A DNA stretch of 64,000 nucleotides, from positions 44,328,870 through 44,392,869 of the forward strand of contig CM051456.1 of NCBI GenBank assembly GCA_028274465.1. Direction: 5' to 3'. The position numbers were made by a program, and so were the translations under genes. Positions 23,384 through 35,500 of this stretch are shown one piece after another. Each line of letters begins with the position of its first letter. The first letter of the stretch is position 1. The notes beneath the pieces were generated by a model. That model saw nothing but the letters and a program-made list of their open reading frames with translations. It did no database searches and had not been told where the DNA came from. The stretch is from Plantago ovata (taxonomy: Eukaryota > Streptophyta > Magnoliopsida > Lamiales > Plantaginaceae).

Positions 23384-26300
23384 TTAAGCTCTTCCAGAGG
23401 ATTTTCTCAAAATCTCTCTTACACTCTTCTCAGCAAGTGCAGTAAATTCAACACAGTCCTTTTCGTAGTTTTCCAGAAGCCTACGGACTTGTAGTTGAAG
23501 AATTCTTGCGTTTTTGCAGGCAGTATAATGATGCTTTTCAGCATTCATTTCCATGTAATTAGTTACCCACAAATGCATGCCCCAATTGCTGGCATGGAGA
23601 AGCTGTGTATCTGAAATGCTTTTTGGATGAATCTTTCTTAGCCAGAGAAGATCTTCTTCTTGATCCTTAGCAGTGAGATAGACATACTCATAAGGAATCA
23701 ATCCAAGTCTCTTCTTTGTTTCTTTGTCACTGGGTCAGAGTAGTAAGCAATGCCAGGTGGTTTGATCAGATTTGGTTCTTGTCTATAAGTCTTACCAATG
23801 GCGATTCTTCTTACTGAGACCTCAAGATTCAACCATCTCCCAACAATATTTCTTGGGAGGGATTCTTCCCTTTGATTTCTTTCAACTTTGAGTTCAATCC
23901 ATTTGAACATTTGATTCAATATGGCTGTAGGAAAGAACTCATTTACCAGCAAGTCTTCCAGCTTTAAAATCCAGCAACCATGAATGTTTCTGATTACATT
24001 CCGAGTGGTTTCCTCATTGCTGGTATTTGTATATTCAATGCCGGAGCCAATAGCAATGCTGGCCAGCCTCTTTTCTTCCTGTCTTTGCCTTCTTCTTCTT
24101 GTCTTAGCATTGTCTTGATCTCTTGCTGAAGAGTCAGACGAAAAATGCTTTGAGTGGCCAGACGGAGTCAAGGCTGTTAAGGGTCTAGCTCTTATGGCTT
24201 GAGCTATTGTTTGATTGTCATCATCTTCATCATCTTCATTCAGATTGTGATGACTTTCAGTATGGCAAAAATCTTGAGTTTCAGCAGCGGTTTTTCTCTT
24301 TTTGTACTTGCTGAATTCAACTCAGATTCTGCTTGCCTTTTAGAACTTTGCTCTTTTTCAGCAAGCGGTTCTATGGGCAGTGGCTCATCAACAGCAGGAG
24401 GGGTTTGGTTTCTTTTCTACTTTTCTTTTCCCCCTTAGACATGGATTGCAACATCGGAGTGATGTGCAGAGAATAAACTCATTGCAATTTTCAGCAAGAG
24501 TGCTTAAACTGTTATACTTCATGATGATTTGTTGTTGGTCAGAAGTCATTTTTGACAACTCTTTTGAATACTCATCATGTTCTCTTCATGTCTTTTTCTG
24601 TTGCGGCCTTCTCATCCATAAAAGTCTGAGCCTTTACGAGAGCGGTCTTTGCTAGCTTGAGAGCTTGACTTACATCTTCTTCATAGCTTTTGTGATAAAG
24701 ACTGATGTCTTTCTGAGCTATTGTCAAAGTAGTAGTGCGTCTCAGCACTGTAGCCAATATCTTTCCAAAGTCAAGTGGGCTCTCAGCAAGCAATGCCTCA
24801 TCTTCAGCTTTGCAGGCATTATGGACTTCCTTTAGTGCTAAAATTCTAGGAGTAAACTCCTCAACTCTTGGGAACGGCACTAAATGTGGTGTCAAGGAAT
24901 GACCTTAAGTTCGGAAGCAAACTGATCATCACACTCAGCAATTCTGCTCTTAGACCATCGTCTAAATCATTGATGTAATCAGGAGGAGGAATCTGAACAA
25001 CTTTTGGGTCTCGCTTGGATTGTTCAACTTTTGAACCTTTATCAGTAGCGTCACTTCCTTTTGTTGAGTGGTTGCTTGGCAACCTTCAACTCAACACTGG
25101 AGTTTCACCTTCCTTTTTTTGAGTGGTTGCTGATGGAACGTTTCAGACTCACGACTGGAGTTTCACCAGTAGTTAGTTAGTTTTAATTGAGTTTGAGACT
25201 CAATTACTGGAGTTTCGCCAGTAGAGTAGTTAGTTTAATTGAGTTTGAGACTCAATTACTGGAGTTTCGCCAGTAGTAAATGGAAGGGAGGGGACTTCCT
25301 TGATCTTACTCCTGAAGATTGACCAATTTCTAGATCCTGCGTATGCCTTGCATGGATCAAGAGACTGTTTGGAGAGCGCGTTGGTAATCTTCATCTTGTT
25401 CATCATCATCATCAAGGTTTTCTTCAGTAACCTTGGCATCAGAAACTGGACTTTTGCCATTTTTCAAGGCAGCCCTTTTTCTGGCATATTCTTCTTCAGT
25501 ATCAGCACCTTGCACAGGTGCTTGATTTTCAGCAGCAGCAGGAGGAGGTTGAGATTCTTGCTGAGGTTGTTGTTGTTCAGCTTGCTGATTTTCTGGTTGA
25601 GCATTTTCAGCAACTGTCAACTTTAATCCTCCAGCATCAGGACTTGGACCTTGATTGTCATCATCGTCTTTCTTGTCCTTGGAATCTTTTCCTTCATCAT
25701 CACTGGGATCAGTGGGAATGTTCTCATCTTCTTCTTCTTCATCATCTGTCAGAATGACTAGCTCAACGTGCTTGTACAAAGCAACACTTGTCACTTCCTC
25801 TTCCTCATTGATTTTGTGGGGATCAGCCACCACAGGTACAAATGAACCTTTGAGCATCACAGCTTGTTCAGCTGGAGAGGCACTCTTGAATTTTGCCTTC
25901 ATATTCTCTGATTTGAGCAATCAGATTCGCTCATTTGCTGAGAATATGTCATTTCTTCAGGAAGGATGGAGTGGACAAATGTTTCGAGCTTCAGCAGAGA
26001 AGATCTCTTTTTCTCGTTTGAGAGATGAAGGTGAAGATCAGAGAATCCATTCGCCTGTATCTTTGCCAGTTGCTGACGGACTTAGCAACTCTTGACAAAG
26101 TTGTCCTTTTGAAGTTCAAGTACAGTTCTTCAGAACTTACTTGCTGATCTTCAGTGATGAGTACCACTTCAGTGGTCTCCTTTTGAGCCTGAAAAAGAAC
26201 GTTATTTAGATCAGGATGGTTTGGAGAATTGTTTAGAGTTCATATCTGAAACATGATTACCTGCTGAGAGTCAGCAGCTCATGTAGTACAATTTCCATTC

Positions 26301-28605
26301 CATGAGGAGCTTGAGTAGCATCCTCCATTTGTTCATCCTGAAATAAATTAGAGTTAGACACAAGTACTAAGCTGTCAAACTTAGTTTTATACCCAAATTA
26401 TTAACTACCTGCTGAGCAGGGAGTGTTGGTTCTGGTGCAGAGGCTTCAGCAACCATCTGACTTGCATCTTGAGAAGTCTGTAGAGATAAATAATTAGCAA
26501 AAGAACAATTTTCAGAGAAATTGAAGTTTTACTGATGGTTGAATTAACTACCTGCTGAAGAAGGACAGGTTGTGGCTCAGTCCTTTCAGCATTAACAGTT
26601 TCTTCAGCTTCTTGGACTGTTTCTTCAGCAGACTTCTGTTTTGCTCTATTTGAGAAAGCTGTGCGGTTTCAGCAATCTCCCTTGTCTCTGAAATGACAAG
26701 TTGAGCAGAAGCATCTTGACCCTTGAGCTCACTGCTTGTCATGAAGAGATCAATTGATTTGTTGGATGATTCTTCAATCTCCAACTCCATTTGTTTGCTT
26801 ATTTCTTCCAGTACAAGCTGGACTTTGTCAATTGATGTCTTGGGTGAACTTGGGCCAGTATTCTCAGCATCACGAGATGCGTCGTTGAATAATGCTTCTT
26901 GAGTTTCAGCAACTTCAGGAACTGGAACCATTGCTGTCTCAGCAACTGGTCCTTCAGCAAGTGGGGTTTCAGCAACTTGATGAGTTGCTTGTTCAGCAAC
27001 CATCTTTTCAGCAGCATCAGCAAGTGCCGCTCTTTGCAGATCAGCAGCAATGTCACTTGCTGGTCCAAAGTTGGATCATCTAAATTATCTACATGTGATA
27101 TCTGGGACTTGGGCAGGAATTTCATTTCCACTGCCTTGTGGTCTATTCTCAGTAGAGTTATCAACGTTAAGTTGATTGTTGAAGGCTTCCGCAAACACTT
27201 CAACATTGCTGACATAGGTTTCAGTAATCACCTCAGCAACATCTACTGGCAAATGCGTTTCAGCATTTGTCTGGGAATTGTCTGAGAGGTCTTGGACAGC
27301 AGGGACTGACTGAGAGCCAGTGTTTTTTCCTTTTGTTGCTGTCCGTTTCCTCTTAGGTACGGGGTTTGCTGATGACGCTGCAGTCTGAGTGTCATCATCA
27401 GCTTTCCTCTTTTTCTTGTTTAGATTTCTCCAGTTTCCCAGAGTCATCTATAGTTGCATTTTCAGCAACGGCTGTTGTACACGTACCTTGTTGATTTTCT
27501 ACAGCAGTTTCATTTGTGTTACCACCACCAACAGCAGTTTCATCTCTAAGTTGCTGAGTGGTAACATCTGCAGCTGTTGTATACCTTTCTTGCTGGCTTG
27601 TGCTGACAACATTTGCAGTTGTTGTCTTCTTAGTTTTCTTTCCAGCAATCTTAGGTACATTCTGCTTGTAGAAAGATCTTCCCACATTGCACACAGATTT
27701 CTTGATTGGCAATGGGTTTCTTAGCTGAATCCTGAAATGTTCAAGGATATAGCATATCTTGATTCCATACATAACTGGAAAGGAAGGTGAGACCTTGTTG
27801 TCTTCTACCTTTACCTTAAACTTAGTAACACAATCAACAAGCCTGTTGAAAATGTACTTAGCCCAGTTAAGTTTCGTTTTATTTTCATGGATATGCATCA
27901 GCAATGGCCATCTTCTCAGGCCTACTTGGTCAATTCCTCCAACTTGGGAGTCAAGAATTTATTAGTAGCAGAGCTACTAGACCAAGTGAATGGCAGAGAT
28001 GCTTTCTCTTAACGTGCTTTGTCCAAGTCACGGGAGCTATCTCGCCTTTCTTCATTTCTCATTTCTGACGTCACTGTAGAAAGCTTCAATTTCTTCGTCA
28101 GAGCAGTGACGTCATCTTCAGTTCCAGTGGTTGGAATCTGAAAATCTCCGCTAAATCAGTCCATTTCAGGACGATTTGCGTGTTCTGAACATAAGTAAGG
28201 ATCACTTTTTCAGTGACTCCTTTACTATCTGTAAGGGACTGGATTTCTGCATTGTTGTAGAATTCCATTGTATCAATCATGCTCACTTGCTTAGTGCGAG
28301 CAGAGATAAAGTTCATGAGGCCTTGCTGCTTGATAACTCAAGCGCCTCTTCATTTTCGTCATCTAGTTCTTGTTCATAAAAGTACCTAATGTACTTTTCT
28401 TTTGCAAAACCTCCCCATTGCATCAACATCTCACACTTTGCAGTGTCAAGATATGACGGAGGCATAGGTTTTTCAGTGATTCGGTCGTTTTTCAACACAA
28501 CTTTCGTTGTGTTGTGGCCGGAGTAGTCACCGGAGCAGTGCGTGTTTCAGCACTGTCAACCTTTGACGATTTTGAGGACTTAGAAGACTGTCTCTTGGGA
28601 GCCAT
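23384..28605 (-). pseudogene. env-like / plant-transposon ORF of element C, broken
   Basis: Minus-strand coding frames follow each other from an ATG at 28605 (MAPKRQSSKSS) to a stop at 23384, so one long gene of about 5.2 kb with several frameshifts or stops is likely. The N-terminal third has a globular region (WGGFAKEKYIRYFYEQ near 28400; MEFYNNAEIQ near 28260) resembling the domain annotated as putative plant transposon protein. A basic KKKRKADD / PKRKRT region (about 27340-27430), which could be a nuclear signal, follows. Then come long Glu/Gln/Ala-rich, probably disordered or coiled-coil stretches (25350-27000) and a last conserved part (23384-24171). The position after pol fits the Sirevirus env-like ORF. 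I see no clear signal peptide or membrane segment, so a true envelope role is unproven. Confidence 0.6.
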
Positions 28606-29496
28606 TTCTTTTATAGAGCAAGAAAAATGTGTACGAAAAGAGATAGTTTGCTTTTTGACCGGAGGTACAGTAGATTCAGGCTAAAATTGCAGAGAAAGGA
28701 AATGTGAGTTAAAGAATTTTGTCATTTCTCTAACTCCTTCTTTATATAGTGTCTCTGGTGTGTGAGAAACTCAATCGATTTGAGAGCTTCAGCAAGGGTA
28801 AAAAGAGAAACACTGGAGTTAGTGGAGCCTTTGCATTGAATGCGTAGTGGCCCACTAACTAAAACCGTCAGAGCACTCTCTCTTTGTTTTGTTAGCCGTT
28901 AGATTAAACTCCTTTTAATCAATGGCCACGATTGAATTTCATGTCATTTATTACGAGTTTATCTGTGCCAGATTAACGTCACAAATTGATTTTACCGAGT
29001 TTTAAGGGATAGATTGCTTGCTGAAATAGACAAGAATCTTTTCAGCGAGTTTGAATTAACAACTAGATACTTGCTGAAAGTTCCCCCTTACTTAGATATC
29101 TCATATTTTCTTAAGTTTAAAAGATTTATGATGATTTCCCGTATCAGTAAATTCTTTTGTACTTGAGACATCCTTTGGTAAAATCTGAGAGATGAGCTTT
29201 GCTCTTTTTTGAGTTCCCGTCTCAGAAAATCCTTTGATACTTGAATACCTGTTTCAGTATCTTTGATTGTGAATGCCCGTCTCAGCAATCCTTAAGCTTT
29301 TCTCTTACTGAGTGCCTGTCTCAGCAAGTGATCAAGTTTCTAACAAATACCGTTTTGAAGGAATATTACTTGCTGAATTCCTGTTTCAGCAATCATGTAG
29401 TGACTTATCATTTCTTAGAAGAAATCAGTGACTGGTCTTTTAAACAGGAATACTTGGCTTGCTGAATACCTGTTTAGCATTCTGCCAATGTATCCT
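28606..29496 (-). repeat. Spacer with a repeated TTGCTGA-type motif
   Basis: Between pol and the env-like ORF, 29090-29500 repeats a motif of the form TTGCTGAGACGGGCATTCA (minus strand) about seven times at irregular 30-70 base spacing (for example near 29145, 29215, 29250, 29278, 29315, 29380, 29462). Regularly placed repeats between pol and env-like genes are a known Sirevirus trait; this motif I have not seen described. 28606-29090 is plain AT-rich sequence. Confidence 0.55.
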
Positions 29497-29638
29497 TTAT
29501 TGAGGTAGTTCAATCAATCCAAGGTTATACCTTAGCATTGCGAACCTATTATCGGTAGGGGCTTGTTGAAAAAGATGTCAGCAAGCTGATCATCAGGCCT
29601 ACTTTCACTCAACATACCTCAATATCACCTTTTTTTCC
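29497..29638 (-). pseudogene. pol: C-terminal tail of copia pol (RNase H end)
   Basis: Across shifted frames the minus strand encodes KGDIEV, PDDQLADIF, NKPLP and FAMLRYNLGLIELPQ before a stop at 29497-29499. This is the usual end of Ty1/copia RNase H, where ADIFTKPL is followed by a short hydrophobic tail. At least two frameshifts separate the pieces. The sequence runs directly into the gap, so the rest of pol may lie there. Confidence 0.75.
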
Positions 29639-29738
29639 NNNNNNNNNNNNNNNNNNNNNNNNNNNNNNNNNNNNNNNNNNNNNNNNNNNNNNNNNNNNNN
29701 NNNNNNNNNNNNNNNNNNNNNNNNNNNNNNNNNNNNNN
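29639..29738. other. Assembly gap (100 N)
   Basis: Exactly 100 N, a conventional placeholder of unknown size. It separates the pol tail from an inverted LTR end. Confidence 0.98.
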
Positions 29739-29987
29739 TGCTGAAACACTTTACTTGTTGAAAAAGCACTTTTTGTTTCAAAGACTTCCGCTCTCTGATT
29801 TTAAGTATCAGCAAACCAAGCTACTGTAAAGTAACTTACGCTTGCTGAGAAAGTTAAGTATCAGCAACCTCATTACTGAAAAGTAATAAGTACTTGCTGA
29901 GAAAGTTTTAAACGACAAAAGTTTGAAAAGTCTATTCACCCTCCCCCCCCTCTAGTCTTTTCTTGTTGTTTAAAGGGACCAACACAT
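29739..29987 (+). repeat. Inverted LTR end inside element C
   Basis: This plus-strand LTR terminus ends AAAGGGACCAACA at 29987, the mirror of the right LTR start at 30100. In element orientation it sits directly after the leader and the expected gag ATG. It is probably the end of an oppositely oriented copy of the same family inserted there. Confidence 0.75.
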
Positions 29988-30082
29988 CCTGTCAGCAAAG
30001 CACTACCAAACTGATCAAGTGAGAGTGATTTACGGAAAGCACCTAAGGGGATCTAGGTTCAGTGCTGAAGGTTAAAGAACCT

Positions 30083-30097
30083 CCAGCTCTGATACCA
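30083..30097 (-). promoter_or_regulatory. Primer binding site of element C (initiator tRNA-Met)
   Basis: TGGTATCAGAGCTGG on the minus strand, two bases inside the 5' LTR; the common copia primer site. The same site is at 62538-62552. Confidence 0.93.
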
Positions 30098-30099
30098 CT

Positions 30100-31751
30100 T
30101 GTTGGTCCCTTTAAACAACAAGAAAAGACTAGAGGGGGGGGGGGGTGAATAGTCTTTTCAAACTTTCGTCGTTTAAAACTTTCTCAGCAAGTACTTATTA
30201 CTTTTCAGTAATGAGTTTGCTGATACTTAACTTTCTCAGCAAGCGTAAGTTACTTTTCAGTAGCTTGGTTTGCTGATACTTAAAATCAGAGAGCGGAAGT
30301 CTTTGATACAATAAGTGCTCTTTCAGTAAGTAAAGGTTTCAGCAAGTGATGTGAGTAACTGTGTACAGACAGATATGATTTGCTGAAAACTAAGTACAGT
30401 AAGTAAATAACACAAACACTTTTATAGTGGTATCTGAGAGTGGCGTAATCTCTCAACTAATCTACTTTGTCCTTTCTAGAACTGAATCCACTAAGATATG
30501 ATTGATGTTCGTTACAATCTCCTATCTAGAGCGATTAAACAGAAACCAAAGCACATTTGCTTTGTCTCCAACCTAATCTAGAGAACGTAACCTTGTTCTC
30601 CACCAAACTTGGTACTTTTAATCAGCAACACTATGCTCGATTATGTTCCCCCTGAATATCACGCCTGAAAGGGTGTATTTTCAGTTAGAGAGTTTTGGGG
30701 TGAGATAACTTAATTATAACTTATTCATTTACAACAAGTAATCTAAGAAACACAACTTTGAATACTTTGCAGTAGACAAGTTAGATTGTTTCTGGTGTCA
30801 AGACTTGTTCTTGTTCGAAACAAAGAACACTTAACTAATTTCTTAGCCGAGTTTGTTCTACTTCTTCACAAGTAGCTTTTTCAAGCTTTAAGTCTTGGAA
30901 CGGATCAATGGCAGTAAGAGTATTTGAAGGTTTGTGAGTTTAAGCACAAGTGAGAGTTTGATCACGTTGTTGACACACTTCAACTCTTCGTCGGATGACC
31001 TCTATTTATAGTGCAAGTAAGGAGCCGTTTGAATTTTAAATTCCAAGGCTTTTGATCCTTAACATGTCACTATCTTGCTTTTGTACTTTCAGCAGCTTCC
31101 TTGTTTGTCTTCTAGTCTTCATGTCCTTCGCGTGCAAGCTTTGCATTTAATGCATATTTGAATAGAATTCAAACAGTAACATTGGAGCGCAAAATCAAGT
31201 ACTTTCAGCAAGAGGTCACATATGTTCCATCAGCAAGTGGTTAGTCTCAGTTTCAGCAAGCACAACCTACTATGTCTTTCAGATTTTCACTTATGCAATG
31301 CTGTTGCTGAAGTTTCCACTTTCTGAGCAACACGTGCCTTTGTAGATACCAGTGTTTCAGCAATCTTCAAGTCTTCAGATCTTCAATAATCTTCAAGTCT
31401 TCAGATCTTCAATAATCTTCAAGATTCTGAGTGGTTTCTAAATGCTTCAATAGTTTGTTTGTAAAAACAAAGTACATCGTCAGCAAATGCTTCAATAGGT
31501 TATTTTCTTTTCAGAAAATAAGATACATCATAAGCTACAGCATCAATAAGTTATTTTCTTTTCAGAAAATAAAATACATCATACGCGGTAAAAACCAACT
31601 TAACTAACACCTAATCTAAGTCTTCAGCAAACGTTCCTCTTTTACAATGTCCTTTAAATTCTAAATTCCTATGGACCTTAAGAGTACTAGTTACTGGACT
31701 TTCATTAATTTAGCATGGTTAATTGCTCATAAAATTACAAGTTTCCTAACA
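30100..31751 (-). repeat. 5' LTR of element C
   Basis: 1,652 bp, TGTTGGTCCC to TTTCCTAACA, followed by the GGTGA duplication. Confidence 0.93.
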
Positions 31752-32258
31752 GGTGAGAGAAAAGGTCTGGAAAAGTATGAAAAACGGAGAAAACTGAGCT
31801 CATATATATAGGCATTCGAATCGTGTGGGGCGAAGGGCCCCACACACAGGGCGATTCGCCTGGTGTGGGGCGATTCTCCCCACGTCCCGGGCGACTCGGC
31901 CGGGAGTGTTTTTCGGCCCAAAACGCGTTTTCGACGCGTTTTTGGATTCCTTCCCCTTTTCGGACTCGGTTTCTGCCTTCTAGTGACCTTTTAGCCTTCA
32001 GACTCGACCCCTAGACTTCAAATCCTATCCGGAATCTTTCAGATACTCCAATTAGGCTTCTGGAACACCAATTCCTTGTCTACTTCAATATAATTGCCCA
32101 GAAAACCTCATTTTTCAACCAAAACCTGTAAAATAAAAACGAAAGGGAAACGTGACACTATTCTAATAAAATGCACTAAAATATAGCTAAATTAACATAG
32201 AGGATAGCTAAAATAGGTGAAAAAGACTCAAATAAAAGTGTAAAATACACATTCATCA
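31752..32258 (-). repeat. 5' LTR of element B, right part
   Basis: Resumes with GGTGA (31752-31756, second duplication copy), continues through the TATATATA box (31803-31812) and the hairpin segment (about 31822-31907), and ends TTCATCA. Confidence 0.92.
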
Positions 32259-32520
32259 GTCCCTTAGGAATTAGACTAAATCATATATTTCAATACTTAA
32301 GAAGAGATAAGTAACAGATCTAAAAACAAATATTCGCCTTCAGTCAATAACAAAAGAGCAAATGAACATTACAAATTGCGATTCCGGGCATTCAAAATAC
32401 AGACATTCTTCTAGTTCAGAACTTCAGCATCAAACAGTTCAAACATACGATAAGTTGTAGAAATATTCAATACAAATTAGCAAAAGATAGAAAGAGTAAA
32501 CACAACCAGGTTACAGCAAT

Positions 32521-35500
32521 TCAAATCCGCGAAGATCCTACTCCAACAATTGCCTTGTAAAAATTCTTCACCATATGCGCATGGTAGTCTCCAGCAACAG
32601 ACTGTGTCCAAACCCTTGGCTTAACTGATTCGCCACGAAGGAAGCACTCTAGTAAGAAACACACAATCACCCCACAATCCAACGAATTCTTTGGTTGTTG
32701 TGTTGTGTTAGCATCCCGCTGAGTGATGGATTTACCCCTGTAAATGGGATACTTTGCACCAGTCCACTCTCCATACTTGATTAGCCTTACCTCAATATAT
32801 TCCATCTGGTTTACACATGCACATTCAGATTTTATGGAGATTTGCAAAAAATAAAAAAAATTCAGTAAAACAAATACTAACCAGGGTAACAGCTGCCTTA
32901 AAGTGATCATCTTCGTCGATTCTTGGAGCAAGAGGATTGTAAAAAGTCCAAGTGTTCTTGGGCACACTGTAATGGAGAAGACACCAGTGGTTTGGTGGGT
33001 GCTTGGCTGGGTCAAGTTTGCCACTAGTTGTAATTGGTATAAGCCAGTTATTATGACCTACTGCATCCTTCAACTTATCATCAATGAAAGAATGAGCAGC
33101 ACTGCTATACTCAGGACCCTCCTAGTATCTTGCAACATATTGTTGACAATAAAATAAATGTACACACATAAACATGTTAGTAAATTTTCAATATGCAGTT
33201 CACAAAAAAATTTACCATAGAAACTAACCCATAGAGAGCTCGTGAAAATATATGGCTTCCTAGAACCTACAAGACGAGTAGCAGTTGTATGCCTCTCACT
33301 GTATAGGTCTGTAAACAGCTACAGAGCCCACGTGTCGATAACCTGATCATAGAATATAAGCTTTAAACGCATATCCAGTCACGGGTAACATTGTTATTAC
33401 TGTAATTATCAAGTTCCAATTACCGTGTCGGTTAGACATTCATGATTGATAATTGGTTCAAAGTGCGCTACACTCATGCGTGAAAACAGCTGAGAAGTGT
33501 TCACCGTCAATATCGTGTCCCTGCATAAGATAGAATAAGTATCCGGGAACATAAAGCATAATTTAAATGTAATCTTTGGAAGGAATTTATAATTTACCCA
33601 TACTCCATGGCATCATACTGCCTAGTTAACCATTCAATGTAACGAATCTCCTCCATACACAGCTTCCGGTAACAATCAGCACGCTTGTTGAAATTCAAAG
33701 GCCGCTTTTCGGATGGTGGCCCTGCTGGTTTCTTCTCCAAGTCGATGATAGGTACTTCCACACCAATAGCTTTTGCAACTGATGATTGCACAGCTCGCTG
33801 AGTTCTCCTTTGCTTCTCCATCTCGTTACTAACCGGGGACTCACTGTTGACAACAGTTTCAGTATCAAGTATCCTACCAATGGAGTAATTCACACCGCCC
33901 TCCGGAGTCTTATAGGCAGCAATCTACCTTAGTGCCGAACTACTAGATGCAGAATTGGGCGTCTGTCCAGACAACGATTGCACACACGCAATTTGCCCAT
34001 CAACCGGCCGGTGAAAGGGTTGGCTATTGCCACCCATTGGTGTGTTCCCATATTCTCCAGTAGTCTCACAAAATAGATTTGCTGGTCTCACTGGGGTGAT
34101 GTCATGGTTCACAACATGACCAAATGGAACAGTACTAGCATTCACAAAAGGGGAAGGTGTGCGATCATAATTGACAATTGCCATGCTGGGGGTTGGAACA
34201 CATAATCGTGATTTCTCAACATTTTCAAGGCGTGATTTCAGGTCAGCTAACTATTTCTCACGACCCTCCGCTTCCATCCTAGTATCATATTCAGCATGAG
34301 CAAGCGAGGCATTCTCTACTTCAAGGCGTTTCCGATCCTTCCCTGCTTCCTCATACTTAAACTTCCAAGTGTTGCATTCCGACTGGAGAGATTCCATTTC
34401 AGCACCATATCTCTTCAAACGATCACTCATTGACTCGCGCACACGATCGGAAGTTGCTTGACCAAAGTGCCTATACGAAAAGTGAACTTAGCAAGCTCAC
34501 ACCGCTGCTGCACTATAACCAAGTCTGCATCCAGATTCCCCAACTTCTCTTCTAGTTCGTCAGCCTCAGCTACAGATTCATCAAGCTCTCTTTTTAAATC
34601 ACAAATCTCTTTATTCTTTTCTTCCAGCTCTCTTTGAAGCTCAGCAACTTTATTAACCTCCACCTTCTCAGTAACCATGTTTCCTTTAGATCGTACACTA
34701 GTCATTGCGCCATATATGAACTCAAACCTCATGGGATTGACATCACCCATTTCACCATCCGGATAGGTCCCACTATTAGTCACCCCCTCATCCAGTAAAG
34801 ACATATCTATATCACCACCATCCTTTGAAGGAACCTGCTCAGAAGTATCTCTGTGTGCTACCTGGTTCACTACATTATCTGTGACTTGATCATCCATATT
34901 CTCAGACCTTCTTGAAGTAAGAACGGTGTTATCAATATCCACATCTTGCCCTTGGTTATGGTCCTGATGAACACTAGTGGACCTGCCTTCGCCTAAAAAG
35001 CTGGAACTCTTAACTTCGACTTTTCTCCTTTTAGAAACAGCATTTTTCACTACTTCCATATCTCCAACCGAAACATCAAGAGGGAATACAGTATCCACAT
35101 CATTAGGCTGTCTGCTATCCAATAGCTTCTTAATCTCTCTCTTACGGGGCACTATATCAGGATTAACCCCCTGCAAATTTTATGATTGTCATACTTATTC
35201 GAGGCCTTTGAAAAAAATAAAAAGAAAAAATTCAGCACTTAACAATATCATAAAGATGGGACTATCTTACATAGAGGTTCTCAATCTCATTGAAGTCAAT
35301 TTTTACTACAGCATCATGCAGGGCTACAAGAGACCACTTGCGAAAGCGTGGGAATGGTACAACATTTTCCCTGGGGCTTATAATTGGGCAAACTTCACAC
35401 AATAAAAACTGCATATATTAGAAACGAAGTCAGTCAGTGGTAGTCCCAGGTTCAAGCAATTTTACACTACTACTTAAAAACAAACTTACCGACAACAAGA

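Larger units (their letters stand above)
21466..31751 (-). mobile_element. Element C: Sirevirus-like Ty1/copia element nested in element B
   Basis: Ends are TGTTGGTCCC and TTTCCTAACA, flanked by a perfect GGTGA target-site duplication. LTRs are about 1,650 bp. The primer site matches initiator tRNA-Met (30083-30097) and a PPT (23119-23133) adjoins the left LTR, so the element reads on the minus strand. From 5' to 3': LTR, primer site, leader, an inverted LTR fragment, a 100-N gap, the RNase H tail of pol, a repeat-rich spacer, a long env-like ORF, PPT, LTR. Long LTRs, the copia primer and an ORF after pol fit the Sirevirus lineage. Gag and most of pol are absent or hidden in the gap. Confidence 0.88.
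13940..32258 (-). mobile_element. Element B: second Athila-type element, interrupted by element C
   Basis: Same architecture as element A: LTR (13940-15127), PPT, small ORFs, gag-protease, tRNA-Asp-type primer site (20750-20766) and right LTR (20770-21465 plus 31752-32258). The right LTR is split by the 10.3-kb element C. B belongs to a sister subfamily: its LTR begins TGATGAACGTTGG and its GC-rich segment has four hairpins. The flanks GATGC (left) and GTCCC (right) do not form a target-site duplication, so the ends may have been rearranged. No polymerase or integrase is present. Confidence 0.86.

Noticed and set aside
24199-26095. Plus-strand ORFs rich in Ser, Leu and Phe within 24.2-27.7 kb
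   Set aside because: They are mirror frames of the Glu/Gln/Lys-rich minus-strand env-like gene.
28098-28605. Calling the element C ORF a true viral envelope gene
   Set aside because: No signal peptide or membrane helix is visible. The N-terminus looks nuclear or cytoplasmic, so only env-like by position is claimed.
29739-29987. Treating the inverted LTR end as an internal promoter or leader
   Set aside because: It matches the LTR terminus including GGGACCAACA, so an inverted LTR copy is the simpler reading.
30083-30097. tRNA gene at the tRNA-like matches
   Set aside because: Only the short primer-site complements are present (also at 11698, 20750, 55147 and 62538). No cloverleaf can be formed.
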